From assembly GCA_964390555.1 (NCBI GenBank), contig CAYMJU010000118.1, positions 1 to 11,396 on the forward strand: a DNA stretch of 11,396 nucleotides. The letters run 5' to 3'. The stretch comes from CAVTWS01 sp964390555. Its GTDB lineage: Bacteria; Actinomycetota; Acidimicrobiia; Acidimicrobiales; SHLQ01. Both the position numbers and the translations under genes were made by a program. A model generated the notes under the pieces. It was not told where the DNA came from and did no database searches. It saw only the letters and a program-made list of their open reading frames with translations. Positions 1 through 8,885 of this stretch are shown in pieces (position 1 is the first letter of the stretch; the number at the start of each line of letters is the position of its first letter).

Positions 1-1
1 C

Positions 2-73
2 TCCGGTAGCGATTCCGGCTCCGACTCGGGAAGCGACAGCGGCTCGGACTCCGGCAGCGATTCCGGCTCCGAC
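2..73 (+). repeat. Six tandem 12-nt units encoding SGSD
   Basis: Six 12-nt codon blocks each encode Ser-Gly-Ser-Asp. A larger 48-nt period is visible: nt 2-25 and 50-73 match at 23 of 24 positions. The array probably continues left of the window. It makes an acidic, flexible, possibly cation-binding linker. Confidence 0.8.
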
Positions 74-436
74 GGCGGGGGCTCCGGGCAGGTCGGAGGC
101 AACAACTCCAACGCCGGCTCGGGCACCGGCGGGCCGGGGACCCCGGACGGGCAGGGCAACGAGGGCGTGGCCCCGCAGGATGGCGCGCTCGTCTATGACC
201 CCGACCGGCCGACCGCAGGCGACGAGGTTATCGTCGGCGGCGACCCCGGTTCGGGCGAGTCCGAGACCGTCGGCCAGGGCGACACCAGCACCGGCGCCGG
301 TTCGATCCGCATCCCGGCCACGGCCCACATCGACGAGTACCGCAACGAAGCGGTCGAGGCGCTCGACAACGCCCGCATACCCGCATCGCTCGTTCAGCGA
401 ATCCACGACTACTTCGCCCGCCTGGCCGATCGCTGA
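2..436 (+). CDS. 3' part of an unrecognised gene upstream of moxR; Ser-Gly-Ser-Asp repeat linker
   Basis: An open frame runs in from the left edge and stops at TGA 434-436, so only the last 144 residues are visible and the true start lies outside. The visible part opens with six consecutive SGSD units (nt 2-73), then a Gly/Asn/Ser/Pro-rich low-complexity stretch, then a folded-looking end of about 45 residues containing an amphipathic stretch around EYRNEAVEALDNARIP and ending HDYFARLADR. The repeats keep the protein pattern while mixing TCC, TCG and AGC serine codons, which supports real coding. It ends 29 nt before the MoxR start, on the same strand, so it is probably the preceding gene of the same operon. 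Genes next to MoxR/DUF58 pairs often encode membrane proteins of unknown role. The C-terminal tyrosine/phenylalanine pattern (YR..A...L....IP......YF..L) recalls such proteins, but I cannot name a family. Function unknown. Confidence 0.75.
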   Translation, partial: SGSDSGSDSGSDSGSDSGSDSGSDGGGSGQVGGNNSNAGSGTGGPGTPDGQGNEGVAPQDGALVYDPDRPTAGDEVIVGGDPGSGESETVGQGDTSTGAGSIRIPATAHIDEYRNEAVEALDNARIPASLVQRIHDYFARLADR

Positions 437-465
437 TCACCCCACCCACCGAGCCGGAGAGCCCG

Positions 466-1508
<1,043 letters not shown>

Positions 1509-1512
<4 letters not shown>

Positions 1513-2411
1513 TCCCGCCGGCGGGGGCTCCAGCCGAGGTCCCCGGCGACGCCGCCCCGCTGCTCTCGCCGGCCCTACTGGCCCGCCTCGAACGGCTCCA
1601 GCTCTCGACCCGGCGGCGCCTGGCCGGCCAGTTCGCCGCCGACCATCGCAGCGCACGCTACGGCAGCTCGCTCGACTTCGCCGACGAGCGCGACTACCAC
1701 CCGGGCGACGACTTCCGCCGGATCGACTTCAAGCTGTGGGCCCGCCTCGACGTGTTGATGGTCAAGTTGTTCGAGGCCGAGGACGACATCACCGTGCGCC
1801 TGCTCGTAGATACGTCGGCCTCGATGAGCGGCGCCAAGCTGCTCCAGGCGAAACGTGTGGCCGCAGCCCTGGGGTTCTTGGCGCTCATCCATCGCGATGT
1901 CGTGACCGTGCACACGTTTCCGTTCGAGCGGCACCCGGCCCGCTTCGTCGGGCGCGGCGCCGCCCCGGTGCTGTTCGACCACCTCACCGGGCTCGACGCG
2001 TCGGGCGCGACCCCGTTCGCCGCGGCCGTCGCGCACCTGCTCGGGCGCCGCGGCCCTCGGGGAGCGACCGTGGTGATGTCGGACCTGTTGACCCCCGAGT
2101 GGGACCTCGCCCTGGGTCGGCTGCCGGCGCGCGGCGACCAGGTCGTCGTCGTGCATGTCACCGACCCCGCCGATCTGGGCGGTGACCTGGTCGGCGACCT
2201 CGACCTGGTCGATCGCGAGACCGGTCAGGCGATCGCGGTGAGCCTCACCCCCGAGTCGCTCCGGGACCATCGCCGCCATGTCGAGGCGTGGTTCGACGAG
2301 GTCGCCCTCCGCTGCCGGCGCGTCGATGCCGCGTACCTGCGCGTCGGCACCGACGACGACCTCGAAGACATCCTGCTCACCTCGTGGCGCGACGCCGGGG
2401 TCTTGCGTTGA
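1509..2411 (+). CDS. DUF58 domain protein with VWA-type metal site
   Basis: A 300-residue protein of the short, soluble DUF58 class. The signature RDYHPGDDFRRIDF (residues 61-74) is followed by WARLD and KLFEAEDD, the classic DUF58 core. The VWA-like part begins VRLLVDTSASM, where D101-x-S103-x-S105 forms the first metal-ion (MIDAS) motif. A later strand ending MSDLLTP supplies the further acidic position. No membrane segment is evident. The start is taken as GTG 1509, overlapping the moxR stop as GTGA. The same frame stays open upstream to about nt 180, but that part is compositional shadow across moxR. A weak GGGAG lies at 1491-1495. The stop TGA 2409-2411 overlaps the next start as TTGA. 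DUF58 genes typically follow moxR, and the product is presumed to be a partner of the ATPase. Biochemical role unknown. Confidence 0.92.
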
Positions 2412-5400
2412 GGTTGGCCAACCCGGCTGGATTGTGGCTGGCGCTGCTGGCCCTGCCCATCGTCGCCCTGCACATCCTGCGGCCCCGTCGCCTGCGCCTC
2501 GAGGTGGCGTCGGTGTACCTGTGGCGTACCCACGCCGCCCCCGTGGCCGCCGCCACGCCCTGGCAGCGGCTCCGTCCGAGCGTGCTGTTGGCCCTGCAGC
2601 TCCTGGCGGCGCTCGGTCTGGCCATCGCCGTGGCCCGCCCGGTCTCGGTGCGAGACGCCGAGCTGGCCGAGCACACGGTGTTCATCCTCGATGCCTCGGG
2701 TTCGATGGGCGCCCTCGACGGCGACCCCACCCGCTTCGACGACGCCGTCACCCGGGCCCGCGAGCTGCGCGGGGACCTGCCCCCCGGCGGCACAGCGTCG
2801 GTCGTGGTGGCCGGCGCGGCACCGCGCGTGGTGCTCACCGCCAGCCCCGACGGCGACGCCTTCGATTCGGCGGTCGGGCCGCTCGAGCCCGGCGCCGGTG
2901 CCGCCGACTTCGCCGCGGCGTTCACCCTGGCCGAGAGCCTCGAAGCGCCCGGCCAGGACATCGGCTTCGTGCTGCTGAGCGATGGCGGCTTGAGCGCCGA
3001 CGAGCGGCGGCTGATCCCACCCGGCACGCGGTACGAGCGGATCGGGAGCGACGGCGAGAACCGTTCGGTCGACTCGCTCGTCACCGAGGCCCGGGGCAGC
3101 GACCTGCACGTCGTCGTCACCGTCACCAACCACGGCGACGGCCGGGTCGAGCAACCGGTCCGGATCGATGTCGATGCCGTGACCCAGTCCGAGGGCACGC
3201 TGTCGATCGGCGCCGGTCAGACGGCCGCGTTCGAGGCCGACGTCCCCGCCGGCGACCGCATCGAGGCGTGGCTCGACGGTGGCGATCTACAGCCCGGCGA
3301 CGATCGTGGCGTCGCCGTGGTCGGGCGCCGCCGCGACCTGGCCGTCACCCTCGCCGGACCGGACAACGCGTTCCTCGACGACCTGTTCGCCGTGATCCCG
3401 GGCACGACGGTCAATCGGGTGCGATCCACCGCCGAAGCCACCGCCGCCGGTGCGCCCGCGGCCGACTTGTATGTGTTCGACCGGGTCGCGGTGCCCGTCG
3501 ACATCGGGGCGCCGTTCATCGCGATCGTGCCACCGGGCGGGGCCGCCGACGTGACCGTGACCGGCACCGTCGAGCGGCCGGTGATCACTCTCGTCGACAG
3601 CACCGACGCCGTGCTCGCCGACGTGGACCTCACCCAGGTCGACATCGCGGTGGCCCAGCGGGTCGATCCGGGCGGCGGTCGGGTGCTCGTCGGCGCCGAG
3701 GGCGGGCCCCTCCTCGTCCGCGGCGTGAGCGGGGCCGAGCCGTTCGCGTACTTGGCGTTCGCCTTGAGCGACAGCAACCTGGCGGTCCAGATCGCCTACC
3801 CGATCTTGTTCGACCGGTTGGTCACCGAGCTGACCGCGGCGACGCTCCCGTCGACGGAGCTGCGGGTCGGCGACGCCGTGCCCGTGGACCCGAGCCAGGA
3901 CACGACGGTGTCATCACCCGACGGGCGAGATCGGGTGCTGCGGCCCGGGGAGTCGGCGCCGCGGGCGGACCGCGTCGGGTTCTGGGTGGTCTCGGCCGGC
4001 GACGCCACGACCACGGTCGCCGTCAACCCGGTGGCCGGCGAATCAGCGATCGAACCCGTCGAGTCGCTGCCGATCGGCCCGCGACCCGATCGACCCGGCG
4101 GCGACGCACCCGACACCGAGACGCCGCGGCTGCGCTGGGTGATCGCACCATTGCTCGCCATCGTCGTCGCCGAGTGGTGGTGGGCCCGCCGTCGCGTCGG
4201 GGTCAGCCGCCGCCAGTGGCGCGCCGCCGAAGTGCTCCGGGCCGCGGTCGCCGCGTTGTTGCTAGTGGCGTTCATCGGCCCGACGATTCACCGCCAGGCC
4301 GGCGATGTGGCCACCGTGTTCCTCATCGACGCCAGCGACTCGGTCGCCGGCCCGGCGCGCGCCGACGCCCTCGAATGGGTGCAAGACGCCTTGGCGAACC
4401 AGCCCCCGGGGGTGCGCAGCGCCGTCGCCGTGTTCGGCGGCGACGCCCGCCTCGAGCTCACCCTCGGCTCCGACAACGTGCTCGGCACGCCGAGCGTGCG
4501 CATCGATCCCACGCGCACGAACCTGGCCACCGCACTCCGCTTGGCCGCCGCCGTCTTGCCCGACGATGCCCGCCGTCGTGTCGTGCTGTTGTCCGACGGC
4601 CGGGCGACCAGCGGCGACGTGCAGGCCGAAGCCGACGATCTGGCCGACCGCGGGGTCACCGTCGATGTCGTCGTCCTCGACCGCGGCACCCTCGACGACG
4701 CGGCCGTGCACAGCATCGACGCCCCGTCGTTCGTCCGAGAGGGAGAGCTGGTCACGATCTCGGCGGTGGTCGAGAGCGGTCGGTCGACCCCGGTGCGGGT
4801 GGTGCTGCGCGAGAACGGCAGCGACGTCGACGCACAGGTCATCCAGGCCGAACCGGGCGCCAACGAGGTGTCCTTCGAGCGCGAGGCCGGCGCCGGCGGA
4901 CTGGTGCGCTACGACATCGTCGCCGAGGCATCGAGCGACGCCATCCCCGAGAACGATCGGGCCTACACGGCCGTGCAAGTGGAAGGCCCCGCTCGGGTAC
5001 TGCTGGTCGAGGGCGGCCCGGGCGATGCCACGACGCTCGCGGCGGCTCTCGAAGGTGGGGGGCTGCTCACCGAGACCGTGGCGTCGAGCGACCTGCCGCC
5101 GCTCGACGAGCTCGGCTCGTTCGCGTCGATCGTGCTGGTCGACGTCGACGAGATCAGCCTGTCGGACCAACACGTGATCGATCTCACCCGCGCCGTGCAG
5201 GACCTCGGCCGCGGGTTGGTGACGATCGGCGGCGACCACTCGTACGGGATCGGCGGTTACTACCAGAGCGAGCTCGAGGAGCTGTTGCCGGTCGTGTCGG
5301 AGATCCTCGACCCGCAGCGGCGCCAGACCGTGGCCGAGGTGCTCGCCATCGACACCAGCGGCTCGATGGGCGCGTGCCATTGCGGGGCCGGTCTCAGCGA

Positions 5401-6856
5401 GGGCGGGGTCAACAAGACCGACATCACGCGGGCCGCGGCAGCCCAGGCCATCGAGGCCCTCAGCGCCAGCGACGAGGTCGGCGTGCTCGGCTGGAACACC
5501 CGGTACCGGTGGGCGCTCGACCTCCAGCCGGTGCCTTCCGACGCCGTGGTCGACGACGCCCTCTCGTCGCTGTTCCCCAGCGGAGGCACCGACATCGACG
5601 CCGTCCTCACGACCTCGGCTACCGCGCTGCGCGGCTCGTCGGCGTCCCTGAAGCACATCATCCTCCTCACCGACGGCTTCACCGACCAGAGCGACCTCGG
5701 CCGCCTGGTCGATCAGGCCGAGTCCCTGGCCGCCGAAGGCATAACGGTCTCGGTCGTGGGCACCGGCGAGGGCGCGGCCGACACGCTCGAGGAGATCGCC
5801 GACGCCGGCAACGGACGCTTCTATCCCGGACGCGACCTCCAGGAGATCCCCGAGATCCTCCAGGAGGAGGCCATGATCGCCAGCCGCGACTTCGTGAACG
5901 AGGGGCAGTTCTTCCCCGAGATCACGTCGTCGTCGCCCGTCACCGAGGACCTCGCATCCTCGCCGCCACTCCTCGGCTACATCGCCACCACCGCCAAGCC
6001 CCTCGCCACCACGGCGCTGCGCATCGGTCCCGACCGCGACCCGTTGCTGGCCAGCTGGCAGACGGGGCTCGGCCGGGTCACGTCGTGGACCTCCGACGGC
6101 GGGGCCCGCTGGAGCCAGGCCTGGGCCGACTGGGACGGGGCCGTGGACTTCTGGACGCGGGTGGTGAGCGACACGATCCCGACGTCGGGCGACGGCACCG
6201 TCAGCGCCACGATCATCGACGGGGCGCTGCGGGTCACCGTCGACAGCGCCGAGCCGTTTCCCGACGGGTCCGAGGCCGTGGCCCGGGTGAGCGCGCCCGA
6301 CGGCACCACGTTCGAGGTGGCGTTGCGCCGCCTCAGCGCCACGAGCTACGGCGCCGAGCTGAGCGTCGAGGGGGCCGGGACCTTCGCCGTCGGCGCCTCG
6401 GTCACCGGGCCGGGTGGCACGATCGCTTCGGGTGCCGCGCTACCGAGCGTCTCTTATGCCGAGGAGTACCTGCCCGGACCGAGCGACCGTGACACCCTCG
6501 AAGCGATCGCCGCGACGACCGCCGGGCGCGTCGACCCGGCCGCCACCGACGCCTTCGTGCCCGACGGATTGACGGCCGGCGAGCGCCGCGTCGACTTGGC
6601 TCGCTGGTTGCTGCTCGCCGCCGCGCTGCTGTGGCCTCTCGCCGTGGCCGTCAGCCGCCTGAACCTGCGGGCATCGGTGGTGGCGTACCAGGCCGGGCGG
6701 CTGGCGGACTGGGTCAGGGCTCGGCTGCCGACGCGGCCGGGCTCGCCCCGACCGGCTCGACCACCGCGCCAGCGCCCCGAACCGCCACCCGAGGAGACGG
6801 CGCCGTCGGAGACCCTCGGCCGGCTGCTCGACCGAAAGCGCGGCCGGGCCTCGTGA
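2408..6856 (+). CDS. Giant membrane protein: BatA-like N-terminus, three VWA domains, glutamine-amidotransferase-like domain
   Basis: A 1482-residue protein if started at TTG 2408 (MRLANPAGLWLALLALPI), which matches the BatA N-terminal domain and overlaps the DUF58 stop as TTGA. Order of parts: TM1 about 7-24; Arg-rich loop; TM2 57-76; VWA1 from about 90 (D95-x-S-x-S99, D192); beta-rich region; TM3 577-592; Arg-rich loop; TM4 609-627; VWA2 (D641-x-S-x-S645, T704, D730); a GATase1-like domain from about 863 with GGDHSYG at 941-947 and no catalytic cysteine; VWA3 (D982-x-S-x-S986, T1061-D1062, D1089); a beta-rich domain; TM5 about 1400-1420; and a Pro/Arg-rich tail. The positive-inside rule puts all VWA domains outside the membrane and the tail in the cytoplasm. 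BatA-like and GATase-VWA proteins are normally separate, so this looks like a fusion. VWA domains usually bind metal and partner proteins. It is probably the envelope platform served by the upstream MoxR ATPase; ligand unknown. Its last 143 bp overlap the convergent ccmF gene. Confidence 0.9.
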   Translation: MRLANPAGLWLALLALPIVALHILRPRRLRLEVASVYLWRTHAAPVAAATPWQRLRPSVLLALQLLAALGLAIAVARPVSVRDAELAEHTVFILDASGSMGALDGDPTRFDDAVTRARELRGDLPPGGTASVVVAGAAPRVVLTASPDGDAFDSAVGPLEPGAGAADFAAAFTLAESLEAPGQDIGFVLLSDGGLSADERRLIPPGTRYERIGSDGENRSVDSLVTEARGSDLHVVVTVTNHGDGRVEQPVRIDVDAVTQSEGTLSIGAGQTAAFEADVPAGDRIEAWLDGGDLQPGDDRGVAVVGRRRDLAVTLAGPDNAFLDDLFAVIPGTTVNRVRSTAEATAAGAPAADLYVFDRVAVPVDIGAPFIAIVPPGGAADVTVTGTVERPVITLVDSTDAVLADVDLTQVDIAVAQRVDPGGGRVLVGAEGGPLLVRGVSGAEPFAYLAFALSDSNLAVQIAYPILFDRLVTELTAATLPSTELRVGDAVPVDPSQDTTVSSPDGRDRVLRPGESAPRADRVGFWVVSAGDATTTVAVNPVAGESAIEPVESLPIGPRPDRPGGDAPDTETPRLRWVIAPLLAIVVAEWWWARRRVGVSRRQWRAAEVLRAAVAALLLVAFIGPTIHRQAGDVATVFLIDASDSVAGPARADALEWVQDALANQPPGVRSAVAVFGGDARLELTLGSDNVLGTPSVRIDPTRTNLATALRLAAAVLPDDARRRVVLLSDGRATSGDVQAEADDLADRGVTVDVVVLDRGTLDDAAVHSIDAPSFVREGELVTISAVVESGRSTPVRVVLRENGSDVDAQVIQAEPGANEVSFEREAGAGGLVRYDIVAEASSDAIPENDRAYTAVQVEGPARVLLVEGGPGDATTLAAALEGGGLLTETVASSDLPPLDELGSFASIVLVDVDEISLSDQHVIDLTRAVQDLGRGLVTIGGDHSYGIGGYYQSELEELLPVVSEILDPQRRQTVAEVLAIDTSGSMGACHCGAGLSEGGVNKTDITRAAAAQAIEALSASDEVGVLGWNTRYRWALDLQPVPSDAVVDDALSSLFPSGGTDIDAVLTTSATALRGSSASLKHIILLTDGFTDQSDLGRLVDQAESLAAEGITVSVVGTGEGAADTLEEIADAGNGRFYPGRDLQEIPEILQEEAMIASRDFVNEGQFFPEITSSSPVTEDLASSPPLLGYIATTAKPLATTALRIGPDRDPLLASWQTGLGRVTSWTSDGGARWSQAWADWDGAVDFWTRVVSDTIPTSGDGTVSATIIDGALRVTVDSAEPFPDGSEAVARVSAPDGTTFEVALRRLSATSYGAELSVEGAGTFAVGASVTGPGGTIASGAALPSVSYAEEYLPGPSDRDTLEAIAATTAGRVDPAATDAFVPDGLTAGERRVDLARWLLLAAALLWPLAVAVSRLNLRASVVAYQAGRLADWVRARLPTRPGSPRPARPPRQRPEPPPEETAPSETLGRLLDRKRGRAS

Positions 6857-8462
6857 CCGTGGCGATCGCCAGACCGACCGCCATCAGCGCCGCGCCCCAC
6901 CACACCCACCACACGAGCGGACGTACCGCTATGTCGAACACGGCGACACCATCGTCGCCGGCCCGGCGCAACGCCACCTGGATGTCGTCGCGTGGCGTCG
7001 ACCGCAGCGCCGTCTCGGCCAGCGCCGCCGACCGCTCGGGGAACACCCGCAGCTCGGGCCGCAACGTGGCCACCCGATCCGCGCCCCGGTCGACGGCGAC
7101 CGAGGCCGCCACCATGTCGTCGGCCACCGCCACCACGCTCTCGTTGGTGAAGCGGTAACCGCCGACCTCGACGGTTTCGCCCGCAGCCAGCACCACCCGG
7201 TCGCCGGTCGCGAACATCGAGCCGACGACACCGATCGCCATCACGGCCACGCCGAGATGGGCCGCCAACTGGGCCGGGCGCCGCCAGCCACCCCGCGCGA
7301 GAGCCCACGCGTTGCCGGCGACGGCCACGGCGCCGAGTGGCGCGAGCACCCGGGCGTAGAAGCGGCCGGCGACCACGCTCTCATCGGCGCCGAACCACCC
7401 GGCGGCGACCGGGTACAGCACGCCGGTCAGCACGAGCGCGGCGGCGAGCGCGCCAACGACCACCGCGCCGACCCCGAGCGATCGCGGCCACCTTGGCCCG
7501 GCGGGCGCGGCCCGCCACCAGGCCCGTGTGGCAGTGGCGGCGACCGCGGCCAGGACCGCTCCGAGCGACCAACCGACCGCGGGGTCCTCGGCAAAGGAGT
7601 GCACCGACACGTTGGCCCCCGACCGGGCAACCACCGCCCCCACGCTGGCCAGTACGAACGGCGCCGCCCCCGCTACGACAAGCGGCCGGCCCCGGCGGAG
7701 GCGAGCCGGGACGTGCATCCCGGCCACTAGCGCCAGCCACGGCACCAGCGCCGCGTTCTCGACCGGGTCCCACCCCCAGTAGCCGCCCCAGCCGATCTCG
7801 ACGTAAGCCCAGTTCGCCCCCGTCGCCAGACCCGCGGTCAGCACCGCGGCGGCACCGGCCGACCAGCGGCGCACTGCCGCCCCCGCCGAGCCACCAGAGA
7901 TGACCAGCGCATACGGGACGACGGTCACCACGAGTCCGAGATAGAGCAGCGGCGGGTGGTAGAGCATCGCCGGGTGCTCGAGGATCGGCGTGAGCCCGTC
8001 GCCGTCGACCGCGGGCAGGTCGAGGCGCCGGAACGGCGACGCCGCGAACCGGCTCACGGAGGCCAGGCCGGCCACGATCCCCGCCACCACACCCACATAC
8101 CGGCCCCGCGCCGCCGCCGGTGCCGATGCCGCGCCCCCCAGCGCGACCAGGGCCAGCATCGCCGTCCAGAGCAACAGCGATCCGTCCATGCCGCCCCACA
8201 CGCCGGCCAGCCGGTACACACCGTCGGTCGCTCGCCGCGAGCTGCCGGCCACGTAGGCGTTGCCCAGGTCGAGGGTGAAGAACGCCCGGGCGAGCGAGCC
8301 GACAGCGATCGCGAGTGCCCCGGCGGCGACGGCCAACCCCGAAACGGCCAGACCGGCGCGGCCCCGCCACCCGGCCAGCGACGCCGAGCCGGCGGCGACG
8401 AGCGCGAGGAGGAGCGCGCCCGATCCCACGGTCGGCAAGACTACGGCCGTGCCGCGCACCAC
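6714..8462 (-). CDS. ccmF: CcmF-type cytochrome c haem lyase subunit
   Basis: A 582-residue polytopic membrane protein of the haem-handling (WWD) superfamily, which attaches haem to CXXCH motifs of apocytochrome c outside the membrane. The WWD motif WGGYWGWDPVEN is at residues 225-236. The four histidines known from E. coli CcmF all have counterparts: H169 in LYHPPLLYLG (cf. H173), H250 (cf. H261), H288 in SVHSF (cf. H303) and H402 in AAHLGVAV (cf. H491). The usual WGGHEGS segment reads WGGMDGS. A soluble extracytoplasmic domain lies between the last two membrane segments, as in CcmF, and a disordered tail follows. The start is uncertain: GTG codons at 8465, 8462 and 8459 sit behind GAGGG (complement of 8471-8475), with TTG 8438 and GTG 8429 as shorter options. 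The frame is open further, to 8564, inside the divergent gene. No other ccm genes are in the window. The stop lies inside the VWA gene. Confidence 0.9.
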   Translation of the reverse strand: MVRGTAVVLPTVGSGALLLALVAAGSASLAGWRGRAGLAVSGLAVAAGALAIAVGSLARAFFTLDLGNAYVAGSSRRATDGVYRLAGVWGGMDGSLLLWTAMLALVALGGAASAPAAARGRYVGVVAGIVAGLASVSRFAASPFRRLDLPAVDGDGLTPILEHPAMLYHPPLLYLGLVVTVVPYALVISGGSAGAAVRRWSAGAAAVLTAGLATGANWAYVEIGWGGYWGWDPVENAALVPWLALVAGMHVPARLRRGRPLVVAGAAPFVLASVGAVVARSGANVSVHSFAEDPAVGWSLGAVLAAVAATATRAWWRAAPAGPRWPRSLGVGAVVVGALAAALVLTGVLYPVAAGWFGADESVVAGRFYARVLAPLGAVAVAGNAWALARGGWRRPAQLAAHLGVAVMAIGVVGSMFATGDRVVLAAGETVEVGGYRFTNESVVAVADDMVAASVAVDRGADRVATLRPELRVFPERSAALAETALRSTPRDDIQVALRRAGDDGVAVFDIAVRPLVWWVWWGAALMAVGLAIATVTRPGRAFGRAAGRGSPTAPSPRVAVRGAGAVVEPVGASPAASAAEP

Positions 8463-8847
8463 CACCGTCGCCCTCGCCGCGGCACCCGCCGCCGCTGTGG
8501 CCGCGGCCGCAGTGTGGACGCCGTCGGACGAAGGTTCGGTGCTCTGCCCGTTCCGCCTGGTCACCGGAGGCTGGTGCCCGCTGTGCGGCCTGACCCGGGC
8601 CTCGGTGCAACTTCTACGCGGCGACTGGGCCCGAGCGGTCGACTACCACCCCCTGGTGGTCCCGGCGCTCGTCACCCTTGCGGTGGTGTGGGTCGTGATG
8701 GTCGGCCGGTCGGCCGGCTGGTCACGCCCGCGCTGGGTCCCGAGTCCGGCTGTGCTCTACCGCATCGGCCTGATCGAAGCCGCGGTGTTCGTTTCGGTGT
8801 GGGCCGCCCGCCTCGGCACCCACGACATCCCCCGCCCCTTCGCCTGA
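8449..8847 (+). CDS. DUF2752 small membrane protein
   Basis: A 132-residue protein with the DUF2752 signature: C33-PFRLVTGGW-C43-PL-C46-GLTR, followed by LLRGDWARAVDYHPL. Three hydrophobic segments are seen: about residues 7-28, 70-85 and 105-121. The family is common in bacteria but its role is unknown. The cysteine cluster and TR motif are its conserved core. GTG 8449 is chosen because it keeps the first membrane segment, which family members have. GTG 8497 and 8512 are in frame but would remove it. This start overlaps the 5' end of ccmF by a few codons, so any promoter must lie within ccmF coding sequence. The reductase gene begins 38 nt downstream and may be cotranscribed. A link to cytochrome maturation is suggested only by proximity. 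Confidence 0.8.
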   Translation: MPRTTTVALAAAPAAAVAAAAVWTPSDEGSVLCPFRLVTGGWCPLCGLTRASVQLLRGDWARAVDYHPLVVPALVTLAVVWVVMVGRSAGWSRPRWVPSPAVLYRIGLIEAAVFVSVWAARLGTHDIPRPFA

Positions 8848-8861
8848 GCCCGGCGCCCGGG

Positions 8862-8885
8862 CGGGCCGTCATGCATGATGGCCCG
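8862..8885. promoter_or_regulatory. 24-bp near-perfect palindrome abutting the reductase start
   Basis: The sequence cgggccgtcatg/catgatggcccg is self-complementary at 11 of 12 base pairs. The exception, G8868 against T8879, would be a G-U pair in RNA. It ends at the base before ATG 8886 and covers the place where a ribosome binding site would be. It could be a protein operator, a start-occluding RNA hairpin, or a weak terminator 14 nt after the DUF2752 stop. No U-tract follows. Confidence 0.35.

Noticed and set aside
4994..5290. Active glutamine amidotransferase
   Set aside because: The fold-like pattern and GGDHSYG are present but there is no cysteine nucleophile in the domain, so catalysis is not supported.
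4262..5656. Long - strand open frame (464 codons) opposite the VWA gene
   Set aside because: No recognisable domain; composition mirrors the antisense of GC-rich coding DNA. Same verdict for 2225-3154, 940-1656 and 1575-2279 on the - strand.
2278..6492. Very long + strand open frame in another phase across the VWA gene
   Set aside because: It is Arg/Gly/Pro-rich low-complexity sequence typical of GC-rich shadow frames, while the chosen frame holds clear VWA, GATase-like and membrane motifs.
8463..8564. Extended N-terminus of CcmF to GTG 8564
   Set aside because: The extra residues are Ala/Thr/Ser-rich with no family match and lie opposite the conserved cysteine motif of DUF2752.
8871..8885. 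ATG 8871 as reductase start
   Set aside because: It adds five residues without family support and falls inside the palindrome; ATG 8886 gives the usual distance to TGASRGIG.
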